Source of the DNA: Pseudomonas eucalypticola
Lineage (GTDB): Bacteria > Pseudomonadota > Gammaproteobacteria > Pseudomonadales > Pseudomonadaceae
Reading direction: 5' to 3'
Assembly (NCBI RefSeq): GCF_013374995.1
Contig: NZ_CP056030.1
Span: 4,558,501 to 4,622,500 of the forward strand
DNA: 64,000 nt
Of the stretch, positions 20,733-31,750 are shown one piece after another. Positions within the stretch are counted from its first letter, which is position 1, and each line of letters opens with the position of its first letter. Position numbers and translations under genes: made by a program. A model generated the notes under the pieces. It was given only the letters and a program-made list of their open reading frames with translations, had not been told where the DNA came from and made no database searches.

Positions 20733-23700
20733 ATGCCAGCCCCCGTCAATGCAGCCACACCCCCCACACCCGCCCCCCATTACGAGATTGCCAAGCATGC
20801 CATTCCCGCCTGGCTCCTGGAGGCCGGCCGCGACACCCACGCCACGCTGCGGGCGGCCGGCGCGGCAATGCCCCAGTGGTACATCAAAGGGCGCCAGGCC
20901 ATGCCCGACGTGGTCGAGCAACTGGCGGCCGCCTACCGCGACTACCGTTTCTGCACAGGCCAGGTCGACGAGATTTTCACCCTGCTGCCTACCCCCGAAG
21001 CCTTCGCCAAGCCCAAGCTCGAAGCCGAGCTGCAACGACGATTTGGCCTGGACCTCGATACCGCCGCGACCTACCTGTTCCATGCCCGCCACGCAGTGGT
21101 CGACAACAGCTTCGCCTCCGCTTCCAAGGACCCTGTGGTGCAACTGCAGAACGCCCGCAAGGCGGCCACCAGCACCCTGTTGCAGGCGGCCATGCAGAAC
21201 TTCGAAGCCGCTGACACCGTTGCCGGCGGTTTGGACGACGGGCACATTCGCGCTGGCCTCTATTCGCACTACCCGCTCGACGGCCTGGCCATCCGCGGCA
21301 CGCGGTTGAGCCTAGAACCCCACGCGTTTGCCGGGCTTTGTCGCGACCTTGACCTGGGCAAGCAGTACCAGGAGCACCTGAACCTGGTGCTGCAATGGCC
21401 CCAACTCAGGGAGGACGCACCCGGCACCGGCCGCCAGGAAGTGGCCGCGCGGGTGAAACGCCTCGAGCAGTCCCGGCTGCGGCTGTACGCCCACATCGCC
21501 CTGCTCAAAGGCGATATCGACCGCGACGTGCACCGCCAGTTGAGTACCCTGACCGCCGAATCCAGCTACACCCACTTCCACCACTTGAGCCTGTTCGACG
21601 CGCCCTTGACCGATGTCATGGTCATCATTCACCCGCGAGGTACCGACGACGGGCCGGAGCCCGTCACCGCCTACTTGCCCGGCGACCCCGTGGCCGCACT
21701 CAAGACCTATCCCTCGCGGCTGGCCTTGATGCACGCGCTGCGCGACCGGCTGCTGGAGCCCGCTTACCAGCGTTTCTTTGCGACGCGGGTACCGGCGCGC
21801 CAGCGCAACGCGCTGTTCAGCCGCTTGAATGCCACCCTTTACCCGAAAACCTGGAACAGCACGCAAGGCTGGTATGAGGTCAAGCGGGACAACGAGGCGG
21901 CGATCCACCTGAGCACCACGGCCTTCGACACCTACTGGCTGGAAGCCCTGCACGACCGCAAGCTGGGCACCTTGCGCGATGACGCGCGCTTCCACCTGGT
22001 AGCCACCGCCGAACAGGACCGCAAGAGCCGCGAAGCGCGCCTGCAGTATTTCGAGGACAAACTGTTCGATGCGCTTAATGTCGCGGCGTTCGTGGTGCCC
22101 GGCCTTGGCGAAGTGATGCTGGCAGTGACCGCCGCGCAGCTGTGCTACAGCACTTACGAGGGCTTCGACGCCTTGGTCAAGGGCGACCAGGACGCGGCGT
22201 TCGGCTACCTCATGGGGGTGGTGGATAACCTGGCCATGATCGCCCTGATGGCGGGCGCCGGGGCCGGCGTGGGCGGCAGCCTGCCTGGCGTGGAACCTCC
22301 CGAGGCGGTCAAGGCCATGCGCCCGGTGACCCTGCCCGACGGCAGCCAGCGCCTGTGGAAGCCCGACCTGGCGCCGTTTCACCATGACGTGTTGTTGCCA
22401 CCCACCTTGCGCCCCAACGCCCTGGGCCTTTATGAGCACGGTGGCAAACTGTGGTTGGCCAAGGACGGCCGCACCTACAACGTCAAGCCGCCTGAAGGCG
22501 ATGGTCCTTACCGCCTGCGCCACCCCCGTCGACCTGACGCCTACGCGCCGCCCGTTCGCAGCAACGGCAAGGGCGCCTGGTTGGATGAACTTGATCGCCC
22601 ACAGGAGTGGGAAGGTCATGACCTGTTTCGGCGGCTCGGGCCCATGGCCGATGGCATCGACGACCAGGTCGCGGCGCGCATCCTGCGCGTGAGCGACACC
22701 CATGAAGCTGTGCTGCGGCGCACGCTCGCCCAGGGCGAACCGCCGCCCGCCCTGCTCGAAGACACCTTGCAGCGCTTTCGCCTGGACCAGCAACTGGGCA
22801 CCTTCATCGAGCAACTGGAAAGCGCCACCCCCGTCACTGATAGCGCCCTGCAATGGCAACTGCTCACTGAAGCGCCAGGCTGGCCGCAAGGCCGGTCGCT
22901 GGAGTGGGTGAGTGCCCAGGGCGAACCCCTGGGGCGCTTTGGCCCCTCCGCCGAGACCGGCACCCGCATCAGGGTCGAGCAAGGCCCGGGCGATCCACTG
23001 CCGTCGGTACTGGCACAACTGAGCGAAGCCGAGATCAAGGCGCTGCTGCAGGAAGATTCCAGTGTCGGCCCACTGAGCAGCGCAGTGCGTAGCCGGGCGC
23101 TGCGTGAGCAACTGGCGCGGCGCGCCCGACACAACCGCACGCAGTTGTTCGAACAGCGCTACCAGGCCTGGCAGAGAGGTTCCGAGCCCCTGGCCACGTT
23201 GATCCAGGCGGCCTTCGAGGGCCTGCCCCGCAGCGTCGCCGAAGAGCTGGCCACCCATGCCACGGCCCAGGAGCGCGCGCACCTGCAAACCGAGGGCAAA
23301 GTCCCCCCGCGGCTGGCGGCCGAGGCCCGTGCCTACCTGGCCAATGTGCGCCTGGTTCGCGCTTATGAAGGGCTCTACCTGGATACCCCGGCCAACCCCG
23401 ACGCCGAAACCGTCAAACTGCACAGCATCGAAGCCCTGCCCGGCTGGTCCCCGCAGGTACGCATCCAGGTGCGTGAGGGCACTTTCACCGGCCCTTTGGT
23501 GGACCAGGCAGGGGGCGACAATGCCTCGATCGACAAAGTGCTGATCAGGAACGGCGACCGCTACGAAACCCGTGACAACGATAACCGCCACCTGCACGGC
23601 GAGGACACGGTATACGGCGCCGTACTGCATGCCCTGCCCGACACCCAGCGCGCCGAACTGGGCTTCCCGCATGTCGGGCAGCAGCAACCGCTCAGGCACA

Positions 23701-26657
23701 CCGTGCGCCAGGCGCCGTTGCTGCCCCGGCATAAAGTCCGCGAATGGCTGCACATGGGCGCCGACACGCCGGGTGGCAAGTCACCCATGGGGCTGGCCGA
23801 TGGCCGCACCGGCATGGCACTGCAGGCGCCTGCGCGGGCCGGGCGGATCATCACCGAAGACTCGCTGCTCGACAAACTGCGCGTCCTGGAACTGGAGTCG
23901 GCGCTGGATGCCCGCGCCCCGGTGCTGCTGGAAGAATTGTATGGCGCCGGCCTTAGCCGCGAGACCATCGACGAGCGCCTCAACACCTTGCTGGACGAGC
24001 AGGCCCAGCTACGTACCGCCCTGGACGAGTGGGTGCTGGAGTCCGCCTCGATCACCCGCCTGGACGACCTGCGGGTCGGCAGCCGCCAGCGTATCGGCGA
24101 TGCCCTCTGGCATTGCTGGCGCCGCGGCGCCCTGGGTGAAAGCCCCCGGGTCAGCCATGAACTGCGCCTGGAGTCGGTCTACCTGGCGGATTTCCCCCGC
24201 GACCTGCCAGCGTTTCTCCTCGAACGGGTGCAGCGCCTGAACCTGCGCGACCTGCACCTGAATACCGACGCGCGCCCGGCGCTGGCAACTTTGGAGGCCA
24301 ACCAACTGGAAACCGCCGTGCAGGCCGAGACAGATGCTGTAGGCAGTTTCCTTGCCCGCTTTCCACGCGTGACCGCGTTTTCGCTGCAAGGGCACGAGTC
24401 GCTGAGCTTCGCCTGGTTTAGAGACTGGCCGAACATGATCGCACAGCAATACCCTGGCCTGGCCGAACTCAGGCTGGTGGACCTGCGCCTGCCCATACAC
24501 CCCGGGACGCTGCAAGCGCTTCGAGGGCTGCGGCAACTGCGGCGCCTGGACCTGAGCGGCAACCCTGTCTATGGCTCACTGGACCTGTCCGGCATGACCC
24601 TGGATCACCTGGGCATGGACCGTACCACCGACCAATGGAGCGCGGTCAGGCCCAACTGGTTCGCGCCCGAAGTGCTGGACCACACGGCCGAGTTGTCGTT
24701 GCGTGGCAACCACCTCACCGAGCTGCCAGCCGAGGTCCTCGCCAACCCTACCGGCGCCACCCGCCGCACGCGCCTGGTCGTGCGCGAGAACAACCTGCCC
24801 CGCGACGTCATGATCACCGCGCGGATGAGCGAGCGTCCCGACAGCCGCTACACCTTCGACCCGGATTTGCCAGAAGAGACGCTGCGCAAGCTGCTTGAGG
24901 ACAACCGCCAACTGGAGAAGGCCCTTGACGATTGGCAGGCCACCTCGTCATCGGCGGCGACGGTCGATACCGCCCGCCAGGCCCAGCGAGCCAGCACAGC
25001 CCAGGCCATCTCCAGCTATTGGCGCACCTACAGCATCGAAGGATCTGCGCCGTTCCTGAACTTGGAAGGCGCCGCCCTGGCGGACTTCCCCACCAGCCTG
25101 CCAGACACTTTCTACCAGAACGTGCGACACGTGACGGTCAGCAACACCAACGCCACCACCGCGCAGATCAACAGCTTTCTCAGGCGCCTGCCCAACGTGC
25201 AGAGTCTGGCGTTCACGGGCCACGCCCGGGCAATGAGCGAACTGCCCGCCGCCTTGTTGGACCTGCCTGCGCTGCGCACCCTGAGCCTGAGCGACCAGGG
25301 CCTGGTGATCGACCAGGCAGCCATCGATTTCTTCGCACGGCTGCCGGCCCTGGAAACCTTGATCCTCAACCGCAACACCCTGGGCACCATCAGCAACGCC
25401 CGAGGATTGGCCGCCCGGCACATGGCCTGGCTGAGCCTGGACAGCACCGGCATAAGCCAGTGGCCCCAGTGGCTCAACGACCTGATCCCCAACCGCCTGG
25501 AACGCGTCGGGCTGGAGGGCAACCAGTTGACCGAATTGCCGGAGCACATCCTGGCCAACCACCGCAGCGACACCGGCCACACCATTCTGGAACTGCGCAA
25601 TAACCCCTTGACCCACGACACCATGCGCAGGGCCCATGTGTCAGAGTCCTACTACCGCCCTTACGCTTTTGACATGGACCTGCCCGATGACATCCTCAAC
25701 CTCTCCCAGAGCGATGCGCACAGTTCCGACACCGAGCTTTCCTCAGAGGCCAGCCACTCGTCCCATAGCCCCGGTCTGCATGCCGAAGCCGATGCCCAGG
25801 TCGCCTCGGTGGAGCCTTGGCTGGCCGGCGACGTCGAGGCACAGGCCAAGCGGCGCAGCACCTGGGCGTCCATCGCCGACGGTAATGACGCTGGGCAACT
25901 GCTGAACCTGATCGACCGCCTGCGCCAGACGGCCGATTTCCGTCGGCTGTCTACCCGCGGGGAGCTGATCGAACGCGTGTGGGCCGTCTTGCAGCAGGCG
26001 GCCACCGACGTGGAACTGCGTCTTTTGCTCAACGGCATGGCCGAAGAGCCGCTGCAGCAGATTCTGGCCCACGACACCTGCCCCGACGGCATCCGTCTGG
26101 CGTTCAACCAGATGGAGATTCAGGTGTTTACCCGCCAGTCGATGGTTGGCATTCCCGAGGGCCAGCGCGGCCAGACCCTGCACCGTCTGGTGCAGCAGCT
26201 GTACCGTTCCCAGGAACTGGACCGCTTCGCCATCGAGCAGGCAGGCGCGCGCGACCAGGCCGAGGTGCGCCTGGCCTATCGCCTGCGGTTGGCCCAGGAA
26301 TTGGACCTGCCGCTGCCGCCAGGGCGCATGCTGTACGAGGGCACGGCGGACCTGCGCCCCAACGAGCTGGAAGAGGCACGGCGCCACGTGCAACGGGGCG
26401 AACAGGGCGAGTCCTTCCTGCGCTACGCTGCGGAGCGCGACTTCTGGCAGGCGTACCTGCGCGACGTCTACACGTCGCGGTTTGCCGAGCTGAAGGCCGA
26501 TTACGAAGCCAAGGTGCTGAAACTGACCGAAGATTCACCCGTTGAGTCGGTAGACCAGTTGAGCGACAGGATCACTGCCCTGGAAACCCAGTGGCACGAG
26601 AACGAGCGTCAATTGCTGATGGACCTGACCGCGCAGGAGGGCCGGCGCTACGCTTGA
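20733..26657 (+). CDS. Giant DUF6543 / leucine-rich repeat / NEL-type E3 ubiquitin ligase protein (candidate effector)
   Basis: A 1,974-residue protein with good ribosome binding site AAGGA seven bases before the ATG. The first ~550 residues resemble the dermonecrotic-toxin-like DUF6543 region, including a hydrophobic segment near 450-515. Residues about 1086-1650 contain two similar modules, each a helical linker followed by leucine-rich repeats (LRQLRRLDLSGN; LPALETLILNRN; LEGNQLTELPEHIL). The last ~270 residues match the NEL ubiquitin-ligase fold of IpaH/SspH proteins, with a candidate catalytic cysteine Cys1783 in DTCPDG. NEL ligases act inside eukaryotic host cells. No secretion genes or chaperone are nearby, so the export route is open. 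It lies alone between the sigma-54 activator and a large inverted repeat. Confidence 0.85.
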   Translation: MPAPVNAATPPTPAPHYEIAKHAIPAWLLEAGRDTHATLRAAGAAMPQWYIKGRQAMPDVVEQLAAAYRDYRFCTGQVDEIFTLLPTPEAFAKPKLEAELQRRFGLDLDTAATYLFHARHAVVDNSFASASKDPVVQLQNARKAATSTLLQAAMQNFEAADTVAGGLDDGHIRAGLYSHYPLDGLAIRGTRLSLEPHAFAGLCRDLDLGKQYQEHLNLVLQWPQLREDAPGTGRQEVAARVKRLEQSRLRLYAHIALLKGDIDRDVHRQLSTLTAESSYTHFHHLSLFDAPLTDVMVIIHPRGTDDGPEPVTAYLPGDPVAALKTYPSRLALMHALRDRLLEPAYQRFFATRVPARQRNALFSRLNATLYPKTWNSTQGWYEVKRDNEAAIHLSTTAFDTYWLEALHDRKLGTLRDDARFHLVATAEQDRKSREARLQYFEDKLFDALNVAAFVVPGLGEVMLAVTAAQLCYSTYEGFDALVKGDQDAAFGYLMGVVDNLAMIALMAGAGAGVGGSLPGVEPPEAVKAMRPVTLPDGSQRLWKPDLAPFHHDVLLPPTLRPNALGLYEHGGKLWLAKDGRTYNVKPPEGDGPYRLRHPRRPDAYAPPVRSNGKGAWLDELDRPQEWEGHDLFRRLGPMADGIDDQVAARILRVSDTHEAVLRRTLAQGEPPPALLEDTLQRFRLDQQLGTFIEQLESATPVTDSALQWQLLTEAPGWPQGRSLEWVSAQGEPLGRFGPSAETGTRIRVEQGPGDPLPSVLAQLSEAEIKALLQEDSSVGPLSSAVRSRALREQLARRARHNRTQLFEQRYQAWQRGSEPLATLIQAAFEGLPRSVAEELATHATAQERAHLQTEGKVPPRLAAEARAYLANVRLVRAYEGLYLDTPANPDAETVKLHSIEALPGWSPQVRIQVREGTFTGPLVDQAGGDNASIDKVLIRNGDRYETRDNDNRHLHGEDTVYGAVLHALPDTQRAELGFPHVGQQQPLRHTVRQAPLLPRHKVREWLHMGADTPGGKSPMGLADGRTGMALQAPARAGRIITEDSLLDKLRVLELESALDARAPVLLEELYGAGLSRETIDERLNTLLDEQAQLRTALDEWVLESASITRLDDLRVGSRQRIGDALWHCWRRGALGESPRVSHELRLESVYLADFPRDLPAFLLERVQRLNLRDLHLNTDARPALATLEANQLETAVQAETDAVGSFLARFPRVTAFSLQGHESLSFAWFRDWPNMIAQQYPGLAELRLVDLRLPIHPGTLQALRGLRQLRRLDLSGNPVYGSLDLSGMTLDHLGMDRTTDQWSAVRPNWFAPEVLDHTAELSLRGNHLTELPAEVLANPTGATRRTRLVVRENNLPRDVMITARMSERPDSRYTFDPDLPEETLRKLLEDNRQLEKALDDWQATSSSAATVDTARQAQRASTAQAISSYWRTYSIEGSAPFLNLEGAALADFPTSLPDTFYQNVRHVTVSNTNATTAQINSFLRRLPNVQSLAFTGHARAMSELPAALLDLPALRTLSLSDQGLVIDQAAIDFFARLPALETLILNRNTLGTISNARGLAARHMAWLSLDSTGISQWPQWLNDLIPNRLERVGLEGNQLTELPEHILANHRSDTGHTILELRNNPLTHDTMRRAHVSESYYRPYAFDMDLPDDILNLSQSDAHSSDTELSSEASHSSHSPGLHAEADAQVASVEPWLAGDVEAQAKRRSTWASIADGNDAGQLLNLIDRLRQTADFRRLSTRGELIERVWAVLQQAATDVELRLLLNGMAEEPLQQILAHDTCPDGIRLAFNQMEIQVFTRQSMVGIPEGQRGQTLHRLVQQLYRSQELDRFAIEQAGARDQAEVRLAYRLRLAQELDLPLPPGRMLYEGTADLRPNELEEARRHVQRGEQGESFLRYAAERDFWQAYLRDVYTSRFAELKADYEAKVLKLTEDSPVESVDQLSDRITALETQWHENERQLLMDLTAQEGRRYA

Positions 26658-26763
26658 GGCAGCCTGACCGACCGGAAAACCGAGGAAAAAAAAGGTTCTT
26701 CACGGAATCTCGGGAAAGTTGTCGCACCACTGCAGATCCACAGTGAGCAACCAGAGCAGATCA

Positions 26764-27066
26764 GGTGATGTCCCAGGCATAACTGGCCCGAAACGGATGT
26801 GGGACCGGGCTTGCCCGGGAAGCGCCGCGCGGGCGGCGCTCGATCTTAACAGCGACACTACAACATCGCCTGGCACTTGGAGGCCCTGATGCAATCCCCA
26901 GCCAGGAGCTCCGATGAACATTTTTTCGGCCTGCCTTGCAATTGCATCAAGGCCACCAGATACATGTCTTGGTCTTTTCTGCGCCCCTGAAATCGAGCGC
27001 CGCCCGCGCGGCGCTTCCCGGGCAAGCCCGGTCCCACATCTGTTTCGGGCCAGTTATGCCTGTGAG
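26764..27066. repeat. Large inverted repeat, ~80-base arms around a ~145-base centre
   Basis: The left arm (about 26764-26846) and right arm (about 26990-27066) are near-perfect reverse complements. They share CAGGCATAACTGGCCC, GTGGGACCGGGCTTGCCC and GGGAAGCGCCGCGCG. The centre holds a smaller inverted pair (GGCCCTGATGCAAT near 26882 and ATTGCATCAAGGCC near 26940). No gene is convincing in 26658-27145. The arms belong to a GTGGGACCGGGC-type family seen elsewhere in this window. Confidence 0.8.
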
Positions 27067-27145
27067 ATCACCTAGGCCGCCTTGTTTGTCCACTAAAGAT
27101 CTTCGTAAGTACAAGCAACCTTCCCGGCATTCCGTGAAGAACCAA

Positions 27146-27177
27146 AAAAAAGGGGATGCCAACGGCATCCCCTTTTT
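27146..27177 (-). terminator. Terminator of cysS
   Basis: Stem AAAAAGGGGATGCC / GGCATCCCCTTTTT with a three-base loop directly after the cysS stop on the minus strand. Confidence 0.88.
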
Positions 27178-27190
27178 CATGCAGCGACGG

Positions 27191-28573
27191 TCAGTCCGCC
27201 AGGCGCCAGGTGGTACCACCCTTGCCATCTTCCAGCACCACGCCCATGGCGGTGATCTGGTCGCGGATGCGGTCCGACTCGGCCCAGTCCTTGTTGGCCC
27301 GCGCCGCCAGCCGCGCGGCAATCAGGGCTTCGACTTCGGCCGCGTCAACCTTGCCTTCGGCACCGGCACGCAGGAAGTCATCCGCTTCCAGTTGCAGCAC
27401 ACCCAGCAATCCGCCCAGTTCACGCAAGCGCGCCGCCAGGCCTGCCGCCGCGTCGATATCGCTATCGCGCAGGCGGTTGATCTCGCGCACCAGGTCGAAC
27501 AGCACGGCGCAGGCTTCCGGGGTGGCGAAGTCGTCGTTCATGGCGTCGGTGAAACGCTGAACGTAATCCTCGCCACCGGCGGCAGCCACCGCCGGCAGGC
27601 CCTTGAGCGCATGGTAGAACCGCTCCAGCGCACCCTTGGACTCGCGCAGGCTGTCCTCGGAGTAGTTGATGGAGCTGCGGTAGTGGCTGGACACCAGCAG
27701 GTAGCGCACCACCTCCGGATGATACTTGGCCAGCACGTCGCGAATGGTGAAGTAGTTGCCCAGGGACTTGGACATCTTCTCGCCATTGATGCGGATCATG
27801 CCGCAGTGCATCCAGGCATTGGCGTACTGCTGGCCGGTGGCGGCCTCGCTCTGGGCGATCTCGTTCTCGTGGTGCGGGAACTCCAGGTCGTTACCACCGC
27901 CGTGGATGTCGAAGGTGTCGCCCAGGCAGCAGGTCGACATCACCGAGCATTCGATGTGCCAGCCCGGACGGCCTGGGCCCCACGGTGACTCCCAGCTCGG
28001 CTCGCCAGGCTTGACGCCCTTCCACAGCACGAAGTCGAGGGGGTCCTGCTTGGCCTCGTCCACCTCGATGCGCGCCCCGATGCGCAGGTCTTCGATTTTC
28101 TTGCGCGACAGCTTGCCGTAACCCTGGAACTTGCCGACGCGGTAGTACACGTCGCCGTTGCCCGGAGCGTAGGCGAAGCCCTTGTCGATCAAGGTCTGGA
28201 TCATCGCGTGCATGCCGGCGATGTGGTCGGTGGCACGCGGCTCCAGGTCTGGCTTGAGGATGTTCAGGCGCGCCTCATCCTCGTGCATCGCGTCGATCAT
28301 GCGCGCGGTCAGGGCGTCGAAGCTTTCGCCGTTGTCCCGCGCGCGGTTGATGATCTTGTCGTCGATGTCGGTGATGTTGCGCACGTACGTCAGATCGTAG
28401 CCGCTATGGCGCAGCCAGCGGGTCACCAGGTCGAAGGCGATCATGCTGCGGCCATGGCCAATGTGGCAGAAGTCGTACACGGTCATGCCGCACACGTACA
28501 TCCGCACCTTGTTGCCGTCCAGCGGCTTGAAGACTTCCTTGCTCTTGGTGAGCGTGTTGTAGATCGATAGCAC
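27191..28573 (-). CDS. cysS: Cysteinyl-tRNA synthetase
   Basis: A 460-residue class I aminoacyl-tRNA synthetase that charges tRNA-Cys. The zinc and HIGH-type region reads [17 protein letters not shown], and the KMSKS loop is intact ([10 protein letters not shown]). Length and C-terminal DALR-like helical domain are normal. It lies nine bases downstream of glnS in the same direction, so the two synthetases probably form an operon. Confidence 0.98.
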   Translation of the reverse strand: MLSIYNTLTKSKEVFKPLDGNKVRMYVCGMTVYDFCHIGHGRSMIAFDLVTRWLRHSGYDLTYVRNITDIDDKIINRARDNGESFDALTARMIDAMHEDEARLNILKPDLEPRATDHIAGMHAMIQTLIDKGFAYAPGNGDVYYRVGKFQGYGKLSRKKIEDLRIGARIEVDEAKQDPLDFVLWKGVKPGEPSWESPWGPGRPGWHIECSVMSTCCLGDTFDIHGGGNDLEFPHHENEIAQSEAATGQQYANAWMHCGMIRINGEKMSKSLGNYFTIRDVLAKYHPEVVRYLLVSSHYRSSINYSEDSLRESKGALERFYHALKGLPAVAAAGGEDYVQRFTDAMNDDFATPEACAVLFDLVREINRLRDSDIDAAAGLAARLRELGGLLGVLQLEADDFLRAGAEGKVDAAEVEALIAARLAARANKDWAESDRIRDQITAMGVVLEDGKGGTTWRLAD

Positions 28574-28582
28574 GATGATTCC

Positions 28583-30289
28583 TTAGCTGCCCCACGAGTC
28601 GCGCAGGGTGACGGTACGGTTGAATACCGGACGACCAGGCTGGGTATCTTTCAGGTCGGCGCAGAAGTAGCCTTCGCGCTCGAACTGGAAGCGGTCTTCC
28701 GGCTGTGCGTTGCCCAACGAAGGCTCGGCACGACAACCGGTCAGCACTTGCAGCGAATCAGGGTTGATGTTGTCCAGGAAGCTGGCGCCTTCCTCGGCCT
28801 TTTCCGGGCTCGGGGAGCGGAACAGGCGGTCGTACAGGCGCACTTCGCATTCGACGCTGGCCGCGGCCGGCACCCAGTGGATCACGCCCTTGACCTTGCG
28901 GCCCTCGGGGTTCTTGCCCAGGGTGTCGGGGTCGTAGCTGCACAGCAGCTCGACGATGTTGCCGTCGGCGTCCTTGATGGCTTCGTCGGCGCGGATCACG
29001 TAGCTGCCGCGCAGGCGCACTTCACCGGCCGGCTCCAGGCGCTTGTAGCCCTTGGGCGGCTCTTCCATGAAGTCGTCGCGGTCGATGTAGATCTCCCGGG
29101 CGAACGGCAGCACGCGCACGCCCATGTCTTCTTTGGGGTGGCGTGGCAGCTCCAGGGTTTCTTCCTGGCCTTCGGGGTAGTTGGTGATGGTGACCTTCAG
29201 CGGGCGCAGCACGCACATGGCACGCGGGGCGTTGCGGTCCAGGTCGTCACGGATGCTGAATTCCAGCATGTTCATGTCCACCACGCCGTCGGAACGGTTG
29301 GTGCCGATCATTTCGCAGAAATTGCGAATCGACGCGGCGGTGTAGCCACGACGACGGAAGCCCGACAGAGTGGACATGCGCGGGTCGTCCCAGCCCTGCA
29401 CGTGCTGCTCGTCGACCAGTTGCTTGAGCTTGCGCTTGCTGGTCACGGTGTAGCTCAGGTTCAGGCGGCTGAACTCGTACTGGCGCGGGTGGCTGGGCAC
29501 CGGCAGGTTGTCCAGGAACCAGTCGTACAGCGGGCGATGGCCTTCGAACTCCAGGGTGCAGATGGAGTGGGTGATGCCTTCGATGGCGTCGGACTGGCCA
29601 TGGGTGAAGTCGTAGTTGGGGTAGATGCACCACGTGTCACCGGTCTGGTGGTGGTGGGCATGCCGGATGCGGTACAGGATCGGGTCGCGCAGGTTCATGT
29701 TCGGCGAGGCCATGTCGATCTTGGCGCGCAGCACGCGCTCGCCATCCTGGAACTCGCCGGCCTTCATGCGCGCGAACAGGTCCAGGTTCTCTTCCACCGA
29801 ACGCTCGCGGAACGGGCTGTTTTTACCTGGCTCGGTCAGGCTGCCACGGTATTCGCGCGCCTGCTCGGGGGTCAGGTCGCAGACGTAGGCCTTGCCGGCC
29901 TTGATCAGGTCCACGGCCCAGTCGTGCAACTGGTCGAAATACTGCGAGGCATAGCGCACTTCGCCGGCCCATTCGAAGCCCAGCCATTTGACATCACGCT
30001 CGATGGCGTCGATGTACTCCTGGTCTTCCTTGGCCGGGTTGGTGTCGTCGAAGCGCAGGTGGCACACGCCGCCCAGCTCCTTGGCCAGGCCGAAGTTCAC
30101 GCAGATCGACTTGGCGTGACCGATGTGCAGGTAGCCGTTGGGCTCCGGCGGGAAGCGGGTGACGATGCTGGCGTGCTTGCCCGAGTCCAGGTCGGCCTGC
30201 AGGATCGGCCGCAGGAAATTGGTCGGGACTACCGGCGCGCCTTTGGCGTTTGCGGCATTGGGAGCGTGATCGGCGGTGGGCTTGCTCAT
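28583..30289 (-). CDS. glnS: Glutaminyl-tRNA synthetase
   Basis: A 568-residue class I synthetase for tRNA-Gln. It has the HIGH motif in [15 protein letters not shown], the KMSKS-like loop TVTSKRKL, and the two C-terminal beta-barrel anticodon-binding domains. A short variable N-terminal extension (about 20 residues) precedes the catalytic core. It is the first gene of the glnS-cysS pair and is divergent from ppiB. Confidence 0.98.
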   Translation of the reverse strand: MSKPTADHAPNAANAKGAPVVPTNFLRPILQADLDSGKHASIVTRFPPEPNGYLHIGHAKSICVNFGLAKELGGVCHLRFDDTNPAKEDQEYIDAIERDVKWLGFEWAGEVRYASQYFDQLHDWAVDLIKAGKAYVCDLTPEQAREYRGSLTEPGKNSPFRERSVEENLDLFARMKAGEFQDGERVLRAKIDMASPNMNLRDPILYRIRHAHHHQTGDTWCIYPNYDFTHGQSDAIEGITHSICTLEFEGHRPLYDWFLDNLPVPSHPRQYEFSRLNLSYTVTSKRKLKQLVDEQHVQGWDDPRMSTLSGFRRRGYTAASIRNFCEMIGTNRSDGVVDMNMLEFSIRDDLDRNAPRAMCVLRPLKVTITNYPEGQEETLELPRHPKEDMGVRVLPFAREIYIDRDDFMEEPPKGYKRLEPAGEVRLRGSYVIRADEAIKDADGNIVELLCSYDPDTLGKNPEGRKVKGVIHWVPAAASVECEVRLYDRLFRSPSPEKAEEGASFLDNINPDSLQVLTGCRAEPSLGNAQPEDRFQFEREGYFCADLKDTQPGRPVFNRTVTLRDSWGS

Positions 30290-30503
30290 AGGATCCTTGA
30301 AAACGTACCTGTGGCCATGGGTAGGCCGACTAAATCAAAGCGCTTATCATAGCCGAAGCTGTCAAGTCGCTGACAGGCCAGTCTGCCGGGTTTCGCCGGC
30401 CGTCTGCGAAAAAACAGCCTCGAAATGCGTATCGCGACCTGTAAACTGCGCGTCAGGGTTATAAATGACCCGCCAAATTCTCCAGAGAAGAGCGAATCCT
30501 GAA

Positions 30504-31007
30504 ATGTCCAAAGTAAAACTGACTACCAACTTCGGCGACATCGTGCTGCAGCTGAACGCTGAGAAGGCTCCGAAAACCGTGGCCAACTTCATCGAATACG
30601 TCAACGCTGGCCACTACACCAACACCGTGTTCCACCGCGTCATCAGCAACTTCATGATCCAGGGCGGTGGTTTCGAGCCAGGCATGAAGGAAAAGAAAGA
30701 CAAGCGCCCGAGCATCCAGAACGAAGCCAACAATGGCCTTTCCAACGCCAAGTACACCGTGGCCATGGCCCGTACCATGGAGCCGCATTCGGCTTCGGCG
30801 CAGTTCTTCATCAACGTCGCCGACAACACCTTCCTGAACCACAGCGCACCGACCGTTCAAGGCTGGGGCTACGCCGTGTTCGGTGAAGTGGTCGAAGGCA
30901 ACGACGTGGTCGACAAGATCAAGGGCGTGGCCACTGGCTCCAAGTCGGGCCACCAGGACGTACCGGTAGACGACGTGGTCATCGAGAAAGCCGAGATCGT
31001 TGAGTGA
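30504..31007 (+). CDS. ppiB: Cytoplasmic peptidyl-prolyl cis-trans isomerase B (cyclophilin)
   Basis: A 167-residue cyclophilin without a signal peptide. Conserved active-site stretches are visible: [13 protein letters not shown] (Arg and Phe of the proline pocket), the [10 protein letters not shown] segment and the final GEVVEG. The ATG at 30504 gives the family start [13 protein letters not shown]. It is coupled to lpxH by a GTGA overlap. Confidence 0.97.
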   Translation: MSKVKLTTNFGDIVLQLNAEKAPKTVANFIEYVNAGHYTNTVFHRVISNFMIQGGGFEPGMKEKKDKRPSIQNEANNGLSNAKYTVAMARTMEPHSASAQFFINVADNTFLNHSAPTVQGWGYAVFGEVVEGNDVVDKIKGVATGSKSGHQDVPVDDVVIEKAEIVE

Positions 31008-31723
31008 TTCTGCTGATCTCCGATCTGCACTTGCAGGAAGAACGCCCGGACATTACCCGGGCGTTCCTGGAGTTTCTCGCCGGGCGCGCGCGCTCGGCGA
31101 GCGCTCTTTACATCCTGGGGGACTTTTTCGAAGCCTGGATCGGCGACGATGGCATGAGCCCCTACCAGCTTTCGATCGGCGAGGCCCTGCGCGCCCTCAG
31201 CGACAGCGGCACGAAGATCTTTGTGATGCACGGCAACCGCGACTTCCTGATCGGCAGGCGGTTTTGCAAACTGGCGGGCGCGACGCTGCTGCGCGACCCC
31301 AGCGTGGTGGACTTCTACGGCGAGCCGGTGCTGTTGATGCACGGCGATAGCCTGTGCACCCGCGACGAAGGCTACATGCGCATGCGCCGCATCCTGCGCA
31401 ACCCGCTGACGTTGTTCGTGCTGCGCCACCTGCCCTTGCGCACCCGCCACAAGCTGGCACGCAAGCTGCGCAGCGAAAGCCGCGCACAGACACGCATGAA
31501 AGCCAATGACATTGTCGACGTCACGCCCGAAGAAGTGCCGCGGGTGATGGCCGAACACCAGGTCGCCACTCTGATTCACGGCCATACCCACCGCCCGGCC
31601 ATCCATAAGCTGCAGGTGGGCGACGCGCCGGCGCGGCGCATCGTGCTGGGCGACTGGGACAAGGAAGGCTGGGCGCTGCAAGTGGATGAACAGGGCATGG
31701 CCCTGGCGGCATTCTCCTTCTAG
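31004..31723 (+). CDS. lpxH: UDP-2,3-diacylglucosamine diphosphatase LpxH
   Basis: A 239-residue calcineurin-like phosphoesterase that cleaves UDP-2,3-diacylglucosamine to lipid X and UMP in lipid A synthesis at the inner membrane. All metal-site motifs are present: [29 protein letters not shown] and HGHTHRP. The start is GTG 31004, which overlaps the stop codon of ppiB, so translation is coupled. Confidence 0.96.
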   Translation: MILLISDLHLQEERPDITRAFLEFLAGRARSASALYILGDFFEAWIGDDGMSPYQLSIGEALRALSDSGTKIFVMHGNRDFLIGRRFCKLAGATLLRDPSVVDFYGEPVLLMHGDSLCTRDEGYMRMRRILRNPLTLFVLRHLPLRTRHKLARKLRSESRAQTRMKANDIVDVTPEEVPRVMAEHQVATLIHGHTHRPAIHKLQVGDAPARRIVLGDWDKEGWALQVDEQGMALAAFSF

Positions 31724-31750
31724 GCTCTGTTGCGGCTACCGGTGACGAAC

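Noticed and set aside
26700..26921. Small minus-strand frame of 73 codons after the NEL gene
   Set aside because: It is made almost wholly of the inverted repeat arm and has no recognisable protein features.
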